Source: Billgrantia lactosivorans
Lineage (GTDB): Bacteria; Pseudomonadota; Gammaproteobacteria; Pseudomonadales; Halomonadaceae
Assembly (NCBI RefSeq): GCF_003254665.1
Contig: NZ_QHGY01000019.1
Coordinates: 1 to 42,735, forward strand
DNA: 42,735 bases
Direction of reading: 5' to 3'
The translations under genes and the position numbers were made by a program. How positions within the stretch are numbered: the stretch's first letter is position 1; each line of letters begins with the position of its first letter. Positions 15,778 to 24,829 of the stretch are shown here, piece after piece. The notes under the pieces were generated by a model. The model ran no database searches. It was not told the DNA's origin and saw only the letters and a list, made by a program, of their open reading frames with translations.

Positions 15778-16849
15778 CGCTGAGGCTGTCGGCGCTCTCG
15801 CACGGCTTGCCGTGGCGCAGGGTCAGGCGTCGTTCACTCAGGTTCATCACCACCGAGAAGAGCGTCTCCATGCGCTCCTCGGCGGGCTGGTCGGGGTTGA
15901 AGTGGCGGCAGATGGACAGCGGCGCTCCCGCGTGGTCGCTGAGGATATCGAACAGCCTGGCCTCGTCGAGGCGGGCATGGGCGGCCAGCTCGTCGTGCAG
16001 CAGCGCGTCGAGGCGGCACAGGCGTGGGTGGGAGTCGATGCGGGGAAAGTCCTGCACCGGACAGGGGGCGTCCTTGGCGTAGAGATGGTTGGTGTGGGTG
16101 ACGATGCCGTCGCGCGGCGTGATGCGCCCGGGTTCACCGGGCTGTACCTCGAGGCCCACGGCCTGGCCCTCCTCGTTGCCGACCTGAGCGCCGGCGAGCA
16201 GGAAGTGGGCGGGTGAGCAGACCCGGTCGTGGGTGGCCACGGCTACGGCGCTCTCCATGTCGTCGCTTTCCAGTATCTTGCGCAGGGCGATGTGAATCGG
16301 CAGCCCGCTGCCGCAGGTCTGCGAGCGAATGGCGTTGAGGCACACGCCGATGCCGCAGGCGTTCAGGCCCACCTTGCCGACCATGCCGGCCTCGCCGATG
16401 GTGACCAGGGCGGGACGTCCTTCGCCCTGGATGTGCAGGGCCACCACGTTGGCGAGCTGGTCGTGGCGCCAGTCCCAGTTCTGCGCCAGCCACTGCTGCC
16501 CGTGGCGCGCGAGCGCGAACGCCGAGCAGCCGCCGCTGGCCTGGGTCAGGGCGATTTCGCTGCGGCAGTTCAGCGTCAGGATGTCGATGAAGTCGACCCC
16601 GGCCCCCCAGGCGATGCCGTTCATTTCCTCCAGGATATCGGGGAAGCCCTGGGCGATCTGCGCCTCGAAGTGGCAGGCGCGGTCACGCGCCTGCTCCCAG
16701 CGGATGCCGACGAAGTCGTGAAACAGCTGTCCGTAGACCCGGATGCCGCGCTCGATCAGCTGGCGGTGGATGCGGCCATGCGCCGCGCCGATCTCGTGGT
16801 AGCTTCCGGTCAGCTCGGTCATGGCCAGCGGGCGGGCCTGTCGGCTCAT
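15764..16849 (-). CDS. C45-family acyltransferase/hydrolase (IAT-like Ntn hydrolase)
   Basis: A 361-residue protein related to the acyl-CoA:6-aminopenicillanic acid acyltransferase (peptidase family C45) group of Ntn hydrolases. The likely autocatalytic nucleophile is Cys108 in SGGCSAFAL, preceded by LTLNCRSEIAL and followed by QNWDWRHDQ, the usual pattern. The family forms or cleaves amide bonds. No N-terminal signal is evident. The start overlaps the stop of the dienelactone-hydrolase-like gene (ATGA), so the two are translationally coupled and may treat related substrates, although that partner carries a signal peptide. Natural substrates of bacterial members are mostly unknown. Confidence 0.85.
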   Translation of the reverse strand: MSRQARPLAMTELTGSYHEIGAAHGRIHRQLIERGIRVYGQLFHDFVGIRWEQARDRACHFEAQIAQGFPDILEEMNGIAWGAGVDFIDILTLNCRSEIALTQASGGCSAFALARHGQQWLAQNWDWRHDQLANVVALHIQGEGRPALVTIGEAGMVGKVGLNACGIGVCLNAIRSQTCGSGLPIHIALRKILESDDMESAVAVATHDRVCSPAHFLLAGAQVGNEEGQAVGLEVQPGEPGRITPRDGIVTHTNHLYAKDAPCPVQDFPRIDSHPRLCRLDALLHDELAAHARLDEARLFDILSDHAGAPLSICRHFNPDQPAEERMETLFSVVMNLSERRLTLRHGKPCESADSLSVTLR

Positions 16850-17604
16850 AGCGTCTCCTCGAGGAAGGTCAGGAAGGCTTCCCAGGAGGCCTCGTCGGCA
16901 CGCTCCTGGTAGCTTTCGCTGTCGAACTCGGTGAAGCCGTGCGGGGCGCCGGAGTAGATCTCCACCGTGTAGGTCGCCTCGATGGCTTCCAGCTCCTCCA
17001 CCAGGCTGCCGACGTCCTCCATGGTCACGCTGCTGTCGGCACCGCCGTGGGCGATCAGCAGCGGCGGGACCTCGTCGGGCCACTCCTGGCCCTCCGGCGT
17101 GGCCAGGCCGCCATGGAAGCTGGTGTAGCCGGCCACGCTTTCGGCTTCGCCGGAGCGGGCGATCTCCAGCGCCACGGCCCCGCCGAAGCAGTAGCCCATG
17201 ATCACCACGTTCTCGGTGTCGCCCTGCTCGCGGGCTTCGGCCAGGCCGGCGAGGGTCAGCTCGCGCATGCGCTCACGGTCGGAATAGAGTTCCCGGGTCG
17301 CCTCCTGGCGGTCCTCGGTGCTCTCGGGACGAATATTCTGGCCGAACAGGTCGATGGCGAAGGCGTCGAAGCCCTGCTCGGCCAGCATGTCGGCGCGCCG
17401 GCGCTCGTAGTCGTCCAGACCGCTCCAGTCATGCACGATCAGCACCGTGCCGCGGGCTTCGTCGCCCTGGGCGGGGGAGTAGTAGCCTTCGAAGGAGTCG
17501 TCGCCGACCTCGTAGACGGTGTCGCTGCCGGCGGGGGTGAAGGCGTGGGCGCCGTTGGCAAGGCCAAGCGCTGCCAGCGCGAGGGGGAGGGAGGCAGGGC
17601 GCAT
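16846..17604 (-). CDS. secreted dienelactone hydrolase-like protein
   Basis: A 252-residue alpha/beta hydrolase of the dienelactone hydrolase family. The catalytic triad is visible as Cys139 (GYCFGG), Asp190 (HGGADSSV) and His222 (APHGF). Unlike catabolic dienelactone hydrolases it has a signal peptide (residues 1-21, cleavage at AHA/FT), so it works outside the cytoplasm. Start 17604 follows AGGAG at 8 bases. It is the first gene of a two-gene unit with the C45-family gene. The real substrate is probably an ester or lactone other than dienelactone. Confidence 0.88.
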   Translation of the reverse strand: MRPASLPLALAALGLANGAHAFTPAGSDTVYEVGDDSFEGYYSPAQGDEARGTVLIVHDWSGLDDYERRRADMLAEQGFDAFAIDLFGQNIRPESTEDRQEATRELYSDRERMRELTLAGLAEAREQGDTENVVIMGYCFGGAVALEIARSGEAESVAGYTSFHGGLATPEGQEWPDEVPPLLIAHGGADSSVTMEDVGSLVEELEAIEATYTVEIYSGAPHGFTEFDSESYQERADEASWEAFLTFLEETL

Positions 17605-17832
17605 GAGTAAGCTCCTGTAGTTATGGGCGTGGCGGGTATTGCCGCCTCGGCGGACTTGAGTATAGGTGATGGCTGGCGGGTCATGGCCGGTTGCGTTGAA
17701 CGCGACGCCCATCGCGGTGCCGGGTTTTCCATCGCTGATAAGGAGTTGGCATGGCTCAGCGTAGTTAAACGTTGGTATGGGGGGCTTGTGTTTTGGCCTG
17801 GCGCCTTCCAGATTTAAGGGGTGCCCTTCATT

Positions 17833-17865
17833 CGTAACCAGACGTAAACGACACACGTAAACCAC
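17833..17865 (+). repeat. three short direct repeats ahead of the binding-protein gene
   Basis: CGTAACCAGA, CGTAAACGAC and CGTAAACCAC begin at 17833, 17843 and 17856, 18-50 bases before the start codon of the ABC binding-protein gene. They could be operator half-sites or part of the leader; no regulator is recognised. Confidence 0.3.
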
Positions 17866-17882
17866 CAGAGTGAGAAGAACAA

Positions 17883-19091
17883 ATGAAAAAGAGCGTTTTG
17901 GCGATGGCAATCGCTGCCTCCAGCGTGGCATTCGCTGGCGCGGCGCAGGCGGAAGTGAAGATCGGGTTCATCGGCGGCTTCACCGGCCCGATCGAGAGCC
18001 TGACCCCGCCGATCTTCGAAGGCGCGAAGTTGGCGGTGGCGCAGGTCAATGAGCAGGGCGGCATCCTCGACGGGCAGGAGCTGGCCATGCCCAGCGCCGA
18101 CACCACCTGCAGCGATGCCTCGGCGGCCTCCAATGCGGCCGACCGCATGGTCAACTCCGAGGAGGTCACGGCGATCGTCGGAGCGCTGTGTACCGGGGCG
18201 ACCGTGGCGGCGGCCAACAGCGCCGCGATTCCCGGTGGCGTGGTGATGGTATCGCCGGCCTCCACCGCGCCGGCGGTGACCGAGCTGGACGACAACGACC
18301 TGGTGTTCCGTACCGTGCCGTCGGATGCCTATCAGGGCGAGATCCTGGCCAAGCTGATGCTCGAGAAGGGCTTCGACGAGGTGGCGGTGACCTACGTCAA
18401 CAACGACTACGGCCAGGGCCTGGACGAGGCCTTCACCGCAGCCTTCGAGGCCGGCGGCGGCACGGTGACCGAGAACCTGGCCCACGAGGACGGCCGCGCC
18501 GACTACCGCTCCGAACTGGGCTCGCTGTCATCCAGCGGCGCCGAGACCCTGGTGGTGCTCGCCTACGCCGATGGCTCGGGCCAGACCATCCTGCGCCAGG
18601 CCTACGAGAGCGGTGCCTTCACCCAGTACGCCGGCGCCGACGGCATGGTCGGCTCGTCGCTGGTCGAGGCGGTGGGCGCCGATGCCCTCGAAGGCATGAT
18701 CGCGACCCGCCCGGGCAGCCCCGATCTGCCGGGAACCGACATCTTCAACCAGGCCGCCGAGGAGGCCGGCTTCGACCCCAGCGCGGTGTTCGCCGCCCAG
18801 GCCTATGACGCCGCCTTCCTGCTGGCGCTGGCCATCGAGCAGAACGGCAGCGCCGAGCGCGAAGGGCTCTCCGAGGCGCTGCGCAGCGTCGCCTCCGCTC
18901 CGGGCGAGGTAATCCTGCCCGGCGAATGGGAGAAGGCCCTGGAGCTGATCGCCGCGGGCGAGGAGATCAACTACGAGGGCGCCTCCGGCCAGCACGAGTT
19001 CGACGACAACGGCGACGTCCCCGGCGTGGTGGTCGAGATGGCCGTCGAAGACGGCGCCTTCGTCGGCAAGGGCCTGGTCGAGGATCTGTAA
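17883..19091 (+). CDS. branched-chain/amino-acid ABC transporter binding protein (LivK-like)
   Basis: A 402-residue periplasmic type 1 binding protein. The signal peptide is residues 1-23 (AQA/EV). The fold begins KIGFIGGFTGPIESLTPPIFEGAKLAVAQ in outline, with the ligand-site region SPASTAPAVTELDDNDLVFRT and the hinge strand VAVTYVNNDYGQGL. The Cys pair (TTCSD and ALCTGA) could form the disulphide common in this family. It should capture an amino acid or similar solute for the LivHMGF permease encoded convergently downstream. Separation onto the opposite strand with a strong terminator between lets the binding protein be expressed at a different level. Confidence 0.9.
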   Translation: MKKSVLAMAIAASSVAFAGAAQAEVKIGFIGGFTGPIESLTPPIFEGAKLAVAQVNEQGGILDGQELAMPSADTTCSDASAASNAADRMVNSEEVTAIVGALCTGATVAAANSAAIPGGVVMVSPASTAPAVTELDDNDLVFRTVPSDAYQGEILAKLMLEKGFDEVAVTYVNNDYGQGLDEAFTAAFEAGGGTVTENLAHEDGRADYRSELGSLSSSGAETLVVLAYADGSGQTILRQAYESGAFTQYAGADGMVGSSLVEAVGADALEGMIATRPGSPDLPGTDIFNQAAEEAGFDPSAVFAAQAYDAAFLLALAIEQNGSAEREGLSEALRSVASAPGEVILPGEWEKALELIAAGEEINYEGASGQHEFDDNGDVPGVVVEMAVEDGAFVGKGLVEDL

Positions 19092-19118
19092 GCACCGTCT
19101 GGTCCGACCCCGCAACGC

Positions 19119-19148
19119 AAAGGGCCTCGGCATTGCCGAGGCCCTTTT
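19119..19148 (+). terminator. intrinsic terminator after the binding-protein gene
   Basis: AAAGGGCCTCGGC (19119-19131), loop ATT, and GCCGAGGCCCTTT (19135-19147) form a 13-bp stem ending in TTTT. Because the left arm starts with AAA, it can also work leftward for the livGFHM transcript. Confidence 0.88.
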
Positions 19149-19200
19149 GTACATTGACCCACGCTAAATGGGGGGAGGTCACGGGCGATGCCCGCGGTTC

Positions 19201-20514
19201 TCAACCGTGGTGGCGGACCTTCTCGGGCAGTAGCCCCTGCGGCGCGAAGCGCAGCACCAGCGTGATCAGCAGGCCGATCACGAACACCCGGGCCTGCAGC
19301 GCGCGGCTGTCGAGGTTGCCCGGCGGTTCCCAGCCGAACCAGCCCTCGCCGATGGCGGCGGCACCGTGCATCAGGAACAGCGCCAGCGGCTCGGACATCA
19401 GCCAGATGATATAGACGGCCACGGCACCGAAGATGGTCCCCAGGTTGTTGCCGGGGCCGCCGAGGATCACCATCACCAGCACCAGGAAGGTGTGGTTCAG
19501 CGGCAGGTAGCCGTTGGGGTCGAAGATGCTGTTGAACGAGGCCAGCGCGCCGCCGCCGATGCCCATCAGGATGCAGCCCAGCACGAAGATCTCCAGGCGT
19601 CGCCGGTTGATGTCCTTGCCCATCGCCGCGGCGGAGATCTCGTTGTCGCGGATGGCGCGGATCATGCGCCCCCAGGGGGCGTGGTAGGCGCGGTGCAGCA
19701 GGAAGAAGATCACCGCGATCATCACCGCCGTGAGCGACAGATAGGCCGCCCTGGCGAGCGTGAACCCCAGCGTGCTGGGGCCCGGCGTGGGCCAGGGCAG
19801 CGGCGAGACGGTGGCGGTGCCGCGGGTCAGCCAGTCGGAGTTCTTGAGGAAGGCCTTGATGATCTCGGCGATGCCGAGGGTGGCGATGGCGAGATAGTCG
19901 CTGCGCAGCCCCAGGCAGATGCGACCGATGAAGTAGCCGAGGCCGCCGGCCAGGGCGCCGCCGACGATCCAGCCGCTCCAGGCCGGCAGGCCCAGGCCGC
20001 CGATGAAGCCGGCGCGCGACTGGATCTCGCCGGTCACGCCGCGCAGCATGCTGATCACCACCAGGTAGAGCACCACGGCGAGGACGATGGCGATCAGGGT
20101 GCGCAGCCTCTTCGGCACGCCGAGGCGATCGAGCTTGGTGGCCCCGTAGACGACGAGGATCGCGGCGGCCACGTAGAGCAGTGCCCGCCCCAGTTCGCCG
20201 GGCAGCTCGGTGGCCCAGAAGGCGTCGTTGAGCGGTACGCTGAGGAACATGGTGCAAAAGCCGCCCAGGGCGACGAAACCCATCACACCGGCGTTGAACT
20301 GGCCGGCGTAGCCCCACTGGATGGTCAGGCCCAGGGCCAGGATGGCATAGCAGGCGGCTTCCACCAGCATGCGCGTGCTGTAGGCGGTGCCCATCACGGC
20401 ATAGACGCCGAGCACCGCCACCAGCAGGGCGCCGAACAGGACGATCTCGCGCAGCGGGAAGCGCGACGGTGCGGCGACGGTATCTTCGCGGCGTTCGGTA
20501 TGTTGCGTGCTCAT
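19201..20514 (-). CDS. livM: branched-chain amino acid ABC permease LivM
   Basis: A 437-residue inner-membrane permease with about ten helices. The N-terminal YAILALGLTIQWGYAGQFNAG and the cytoplasmic motif WGRMIRAIRDNEISAAAMGKD (the EAA-like contact with the ATPases) identify LivM. It is longer than many LivM proteins because of an inserted segment near residues 105-165 that contains extra hydrophobic helices (YVAAAILVVYG; LIAIVLAVVLYLVVISM). Its start overlaps the livH stop (ATGA). Last gene of livG-livF-livH-livM. Confidence 0.92.
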   Translation of the reverse strand: MSTQHTERREDTVAAPSRFPLREIVLFGALLVAVLGVYAVMGTAYSTRMLVEAACYAILALGLTIQWGYAGQFNAGVMGFVALGGFCTMFLSVPLNDAFWATELPGELGRALLYVAAAILVVYGATKLDRLGVPKRLRTLIAIVLAVVLYLVVISMLRGVTGEIQSRAGFIGGLGLPAWSGWIVGGALAGGLGYFIGRICLGLRSDYLAIATLGIAEIIKAFLKNSDWLTRGTATVSPLPWPTPGPSTLGFTLARAAYLSLTAVMIAVIFFLLHRAYHAPWGRMIRAIRDNEISAAAMGKDINRRRLEIFVLGCILMGIGGGALASFNSIFDPNGYLPLNHTFLVLVMVILGGPGNNLGTIFGAVAVYIIWLMSEPLALFLMHGAAAIGEGWFGWEPPGNLDSRALQARVFVIGLLITLVLRFAPQGLLPEKVRHHG

Positions 20515-21521
20515 CAGATCACCTTACCCTTGAAGAGGCCGGTGGGGCGCCACACCAGGATCGCCACCAGGATGAAGAAGGGCACCACGATCTTGTACTC
20601 GGTGCCGACGAAGGCGAGGTTGCGCGGGATTTCCAGCCAGGCGGGGAAGAGGTGCTGGACGGGGCGCAGCAGTACCGTCCAGTTGAACACCGCCAGCGTC
20701 TCGGCGAAGCCCACCACGAAGCCGCCGGCGATGGCGCCGTAGGGGTGGCCGACGCCGCCGACGATGGCCGCGGCGAAGATCGGCAGCAACAGGAAGAAGC
20801 TGAGGTCGGGCTTGAAGGTCACGTCGAGCGAGAGCAGCGTGCCGGCGATGGCCGCCAGGCCGCCGGCGATCACCCAGGTTACCGCCACGATGTGGTTGGT
20901 GTTGATGCCCGAGGCCCGCGCCAGGTCGGGGTTGTCGGACATGGCGCGCATCGCCTTGCCCAGCCGCGTGCGGTTGAGGAACAGATGCAGCCCCACCACG
21001 CAGACGATGGTCAGCAGGAACAGGATGACCTGCGGCTCGGTGACGATGATGGGCCGGGCCGCCATTTCGAACGGCACGTCGAGGCGGTAGATCTCCTTGC
21101 GCTCGCCGGCCAGGTACAGGTTCTGCGAGCCGGTGCCGGCGAACAGGCGGATCACCCCCTGCAGCATCAGGGTCACCCCCAGCGAGGCGATCACCATGAC
21201 GATGGGCTTGACGCCGTGGGCACGCAGCGGCTTGTAGAAGGCCTTGTCGATGCCCACCGCGAGCAGGGCGGTGAGCACCATGGCCAGCGGCAGCATGACG
21301 ATCGGCGTGGGCAGGCCCACCGCCCCGCCCGCGCCGGGGAAGGCCAGCGTCAGCAGCAGCACCATGAAGGTGCCGAAGGTCATCATGTCGGCATGGGCGA
21401 AGTGGGCGAAGCGCATGATGCTGAAGATCAGCGTCACGCCGATGGCGCCGATGGCATAGATCGAGCCGGTCACACTGCCGGCGACGATCACGTTGTTGAT
21501 GAAGAAGACCAGTTCGTTCAC
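20514..21521 (-). CDS. livH: branched-chain amino acid ABC permease LivH
   Basis: A 335-residue permease with about eight helices, partner of LivM. Typical elements are SIYAIGAIGVTLIFSIMRFAHFAHADMM in outline (residues about 20-47), the ATPase-contact loop LGKAMRAMSDNPDLARASGI, and the IVGGVGHPYGAIAGG motif near the end. It lies 27 bases after livF and is translationally coupled to livM. Confidence 0.92.
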   Translation of the reverse strand: MNELVFFINNVIVAGSVTGSIYAIGAIGVTLIFSIMRFAHFAHADMMTFGTFMVLLLTLAFPGAGGAVGLPTPIVMLPLAMVLTALLAVGIDKAFYKPLRAHGVKPIVMVIASLGVTLMLQGVIRLFAGTGSQNLYLAGERKEIYRLDVPFEMAARPIIVTEPQVILFLLTIVCVVGLHLFLNRTRLGKAMRAMSDNPDLARASGINTNHIVAVTWVIAGGLAAIAGTLLSLDVTFKPDLSFFLLLPIFAAAIVGGVGHPYGAIAGGFVVGFAETLAVFNWTVLLRPVQHLFPAWLEIPRNLAFVGTEYKIVVPFFILVAILVWRPTGLFKGKVI

Positions 21522-21548
21522 GACTCACTCTCCAGTACGGCTCCGGGC

Positions 21549-22253
21549 TCAACCGCCCAGGAAGCTCTTGGCCACTTCCGGGTCGGCGAGCAGGGCGGCG
21601 CCGGTATCGGTGAAGCGGTTCATGCCGGCGGCCAGCACGAAGCCCTTGTCGGCGATGGCCAGGGCCTGCTTGGCGTTCTGCTCGACCATGAGGATGCCCA
21701 CGCCGGCGGCGTTGATCTCCTTCACCCGCTCGAAGATCTCGTTCATGTAGAGCGGCGAGAGGCCGGCGGTGGGTTCGTCGAGCAGCAGCACGTCGGGTTC
21801 GGCCATCAGCGCGCGGCCCATGGCGACCATCTGGCGCTGGCCGCCGGAGAGTTCGCCGGCGGGCTGGTGGCGCTTGTCGTAGAGCGGCGGAAAGAAGTCG
21901 TAGACATGCTTGAGCATGCGCTTGACGTTGCCTGGCTTGAGGAAGGCACCCATCTCCAGGTTCTCCTTCACCGTGAGGCTGGGGAAGACGTTCTTCTCCT
22001 GGGGCACGAAGCCCATGCCCCGCTGCACCAGCTTGTTGGGGGGCAGGTTGTGGATCGGCTCGCCGCGCAGCAGGATCTCGCCCTGGCTGACGGTGAGCAG
22101 GCCGAAGATGGCCTTGAGCATGGTGGACTTGCCGGCGCCGTTGGGGCCGACGATCACCCCGACCTCGTTGGCCTCGATCGCCATGTCCACCCCGTTGAGG
22201 ATGTTCATGCCGCCGTAGCCGCCGTGGACGCCGCGTGCTTCGAGTAGTGGCAT
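21549..22253 (-). CDS. livF: branched-chain amino acid ABC ATPase LivF
   Basis: A 234-residue ATPase with Walker A GPNGAGKS (residues 36-43), the Q-loop in GFVPQEKNVFPSLTV, the signature LSGGQRQM, Walker B VLLLDEPTAGLSP and the switch region of the LivF type, MVEQNAKQAL, where the usual His is Gln-Asn as in other LivF proteins. The start at 22253 was chosen because the frame further upstream lacks similarity; AGAGAA lies before it. It pairs with LivG to drive LivHM. Confidence 0.93.
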   Translation of the reverse strand: MPLLEARGVHGGYGGMNILNGVDMAIEANEVGVIVGPNGAGKSTMLKAIFGLLTVSQGEILLRGEPIHNLPPNKLVQRGMGFVPQEKNVFPSLTVKENLEMGAFLKPGNVKRMLKHVYDFFPPLYDKRHQPAGELSGGQRQMVAMGRALMAEPDVLLLDEPTAGLSPLYMNEIFERVKEINAAGVGILMVEQNAKQALAIADKGFVLAAGMNRFTDTGAALLADPEVAKSFLGG

Positions 22254-22324
22254 CGTGGTTTCTCTGCGCTGTCGTTGCTGTTCTTCTTGTCGGTCTGTCG
22301 CGCCTGGGCCAGGCGAGCGCCGCC

Positions 22325-23095
22325 TCAGGCGGCGGTGGAACCGAAGTAGGCCTCGATCACCTGAGGATTGTTGCGGATCTCCTCGATGGTGCCCTCCACC
22401 ATCACGCTGCCCTGGGCCAGCACGATCACCGGGTCGCACAGGCGGGCGATCATCTCCATGTCGTGCTCGATGACCAGGAAGGTGTAGCCCAGCTCGCGGT
22501 TGAGCCGCTCGATGTTGCTGACCAGGTCGCCCAGCAGGGTGCGGTTGACCCCGGCGGCGATCTCGTCGAGCAGCACCACCCGGGCGTCGGCCATCATCGT
22601 GCGGCCCAGCTCCAGCAGTTTCTTCTGCCCGCCGGAAAGGTTGCCGGCCAGTTCGTTGCGCACGTGGTGCAGGCCGATGAAGTCGATCACCTCGAGGGCC
22701 TTCCGGCGTACCGCGTCCTCCTGCTCGCGCACCACCCCCGGCTTGAACCAGGCGTCGAACAGGCTCTCGCCGGCCTGGCGCGGTGGCACCATCATCAGGT
22801 TCTCCAGTGCCGTCAGCTGGGAGAACTCGTGGGCGATCTGGAAGGTGCGCAGCAGGCCCTTGTGGAACAGCTCGTTGGCCGGACGGTTGGTGATGTCCTC
22901 GCCGTCGAGCAGGACCTGGCCGCTGTCGAGCGGCAGGGCGCCGGCGATGATGTTGAACAGCGTCGACTTGCCGGCCCCGTTGGGACCGATCAGGCCGGTG
23001 ATCGAGCCCTGCTCGACCTGGATCGAGCAGTCGTTGATGACCTTCAGGCCGCCGAAGGCCTTGTAGACGTGCCTGACGTCGATGATGGATGGCAT
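22325..23095 (-). CDS. livG: branched-chain amino acid ABC ATPase LivG
   Basis: A 256-residue ATPase. Walker A is GPNGAGKS (37-44), the signature is LSGGQKKL, Walker B is VVLLDEIAAGVN and the switch His is in VIEHDME. The segment LRTFQIAHEFSQLTALENLMM is typical of LivG. CAGGA precedes the ATG at 23095. First gene of the livGFHM block. The 106 bases before it hold a possible terminator for the upstream symporter gene and an AT-rich patch (complement TATAAAAC near 23110-23118) that may be its own promoter. Confidence 0.93.
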   Translation of the reverse strand: MPSIIDVRHVYKAFGGLKVINDCSIQVEQGSITGLIGPNGAGKSTLFNIIAGALPLDSGQVLLDGEDITNRPANELFHKGLLRTFQIAHEFSQLTALENLMMVPPRQAGESLFDAWFKPGVVREQEDAVRRKALEVIDFIGLHHVRNELAGNLSGGQKKLLELGRTMMADARVVLLDEIAAGVNRTLLGDLVSNIERLNRELGYTFLVIEHDMEMIARLCDPVIVLAQGSVMVEGTIEEIRNNPQVIEAYFGSTAA

Positions 23096-23173
23096 GTTGG
23101 TTCCTGCACGTTTTATATCGTTGTTATGCACCCGACCCTGCGGATGGCGCGCGGTCGGGTGGCGTCAATCGCG

Positions 23174-23193
23174 CCGCCGCCGGTAGGCGGCGG
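23174..23193 (-). terminator. hairpin after the symporter gene
   Basis: CCGCCGCC, loop GGTA, and GGCGGCGG form an 8-bp stem, 9 bases past the stop of the leftward symporter gene and upstream of livG. There is no T-run; partial read-through into livG is possible. Confidence 0.4.
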
Positions 23194-23201
23194 GTGTCGT
23201 G

Positions 23202-24647
23202 CTACTGCGCCTGGCCGCTTCCCGCCAGCATGGTGCGACCGGCGGCGAAGGCGCCGACGATGATCAGCGCGCCGATGGCCGGGAGCAGGTAGCCCTCGAC
23301 CAGCGGGATGGTGCGCAGGAACACGAAGGCCACCGCGGCGGGCGCCACGAAGCGGACCAGGAAGCGCCAGACCTGGAACCAGGCCTCGCTGGTACGCATC
23401 TCCTTCATCACCTCGGATTGGGTCAGGGCCCAGCCGGCGAACAGCGCGATGAGCAGGCCGCCCAGCGGCATCAGGATATTGGTCAACAGTTCGATGAGGT
23501 CGAAGGCGCTGCGGCCGAACAGGGTGTGGAAGAGGCTGGCCTCGGCCCACAGGTTGAAGCTGACCACCGTCAGCAGGCCCAGCGCCCAGCTGGCCACCAC
23601 CATGGCGAACACCGCCTGGGGGCGGGTCAGATCGAAGCGCTCGACGAGGAAGGCGGCCACCGGCTCGATCAGCGAGATCGAGGAGCTGATCGCCGCCCCC
23701 AGCACCAGGATGAAGAACACCCCGCCGATCAGTCCGCCGAAGGGCATCTCGGCGAACGCCAGCGGCAGCGTCACGAACATCAGCCCCGGCCCGGCGGCGG
23801 CGTCCAGGCCGGCGCCGAACACCAGCGAGAAGATCGCCAGGCCCGCGACCATGGCCACCGCGGTGTCGACGAAGGCGACGGCGAAGGCGGTGCGGCTCAG
23901 CGAGGCGTCGCTGGCCATGTAGGCGCCGTAGGCCATGATCGCGCCCATGCCGAGGCTCAGCGTGAAGAACGACTGGCCCATCGCCTCGAGCCAGCCCTCG
24001 AGGCTCAGGTCGCCGAGGTTGAAGGTGAACAGGAAACTCGCCGCGGCGGCGAAATCGCCGTTGGCGATGCCGTAGGCGAGGACCACCAGCAGGATCACGA
24101 ACAGCGCCGGCATCATGATCCGCAGCCCGCTCTCGATGCCCTTGTGGATGCCCATGCCCACGATCACTCCCGAGGCGATGATGAACAGCGTGTGGTAGAG
24201 CGTGAGCAGGCCCGGCGAGGCCAACAGCGCATCGAAGCCCGAGGCGATGGTGGCCGCGTCGGCGCCGACCAGGGTGCCGGTCAGCATCAGCCAGGTGTAG
24301 TGGAGCGCCCAGCCGGCGATCACCGAGTAGAAGCTGAGGATCAAGAAGGCCGCGGCGGCGCCCATCCAGCCGATCGACACCCAGGCGCGGGAGGTCTTGT
24401 GGGTGCGGGTCAGGAACTGCATGCCCATGATCGGGCTGCGGCGGCTGGCGCGACCGAGCATGGTCTCGGCGATCAGGATCGGAATGCCCACGGCGAAGAT
24501 GGTCAGGGCGTAGATCAGGATGAAGGCCCCGCCGCCGTTCTCGCCGGCCAGGTAGGGGAAGCGCCAGAGATTGCCTAGGCCTACTGCCGAGCCGACGGCA
24601 GCCAGCAGGAAGGTCCCCTTGTGTGTCCAGACGTTGTGCGTACTCAT
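23202..24647 (-). CDS. neurotransmitter:sodium symporter (SNF/LeuT family)
   Basis: A 481-residue transporter with about 12 helices and the LeuT fold, importing an amino acid or related solute with Na+. The hallmark helix 1 GTFLLAAVGSAVGLGNLWRFPYL is present in outline: AVGSAVGLGNLWRFPYL near residues 15-31, the unwound Na+/substrate site. GENGGGAFILIY follows, and MSTHNVWTHKG is a normal N-terminus. ATG 24647 was preferred over the adjacent ATG 24650 for spacing from GGAAG. It lies upstream of livGFHM on the same strand, so a joint amino-acid-uptake role is possible. The substrate is not determined. Confidence 0.92.
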   Translation of the reverse strand: MSTHNVWTHKGTFLLAAVGSAVGLGNLWRFPYLAGENGGGAFILIYALTIFAVGIPILIAETMLGRASRRSPIMGMQFLTRTHKTSRAWVSIGWMGAAAAFLILSFYSVIAGWALHYTWLMLTGTLVGADAATIASGFDALLASPGLLTLYHTLFIIASGVIVGMGIHKGIESGLRIMMPALFVILLVVLAYGIANGDFAAAASFLFTFNLGDLSLEGWLEAMGQSFFTLSLGMGAIMAYGAYMASDASLSRTAFAVAFVDTAVAMVAGLAIFSLVFGAGLDAAAGPGLMFVTLPLAFAEMPFGGLIGGVFFILVLGAAISSSISLIEPVAAFLVERFDLTRPQAVFAMVVASWALGLLTVVSFNLWAEASLFHTLFGRSAFDLIELLTNILMPLGGLLIALFAGWALTQSEVMKEMRTSEAWFQVWRFLVRFVAPAAVAFVFLRTIPLVEGYLLPAIGALIIVGAFAAGRTMLAGSGQAQ

Positions 24648-24829
24648 CATGCTTCCAGAGGCTCGTCGAGTGGCCTTGTGGGCCTGCGAATGTGGCCACC
24701 ACGTGCCGGCTGGGTGGGGCCGGCCGGTGGGCGCGTACACTGTGCGACAGAAACCCGCGTCATGACCAGTAGACGATCGTTAAGGATACGTTGGGAACGA
24801 CAGGTGACCGGGAGGCGGCTTCGTGGAAG

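Noticed and set aside
17735..17755. Sigma-54-like TGGCATG upstream of the ABC binding-protein gene
   Set aside because: The -12 GC element is not at the required 10-base distance from the GG, and no NtrC site lies nearby.
20469..22247. A rightward open frame of almost 600 codons opposite livH and livF
   Set aside because: Its product is His/Gln/Asp-rich without any domain, as expected for an antisense frame in GC-rich genes, while the leftward frames encode complete Liv proteins.
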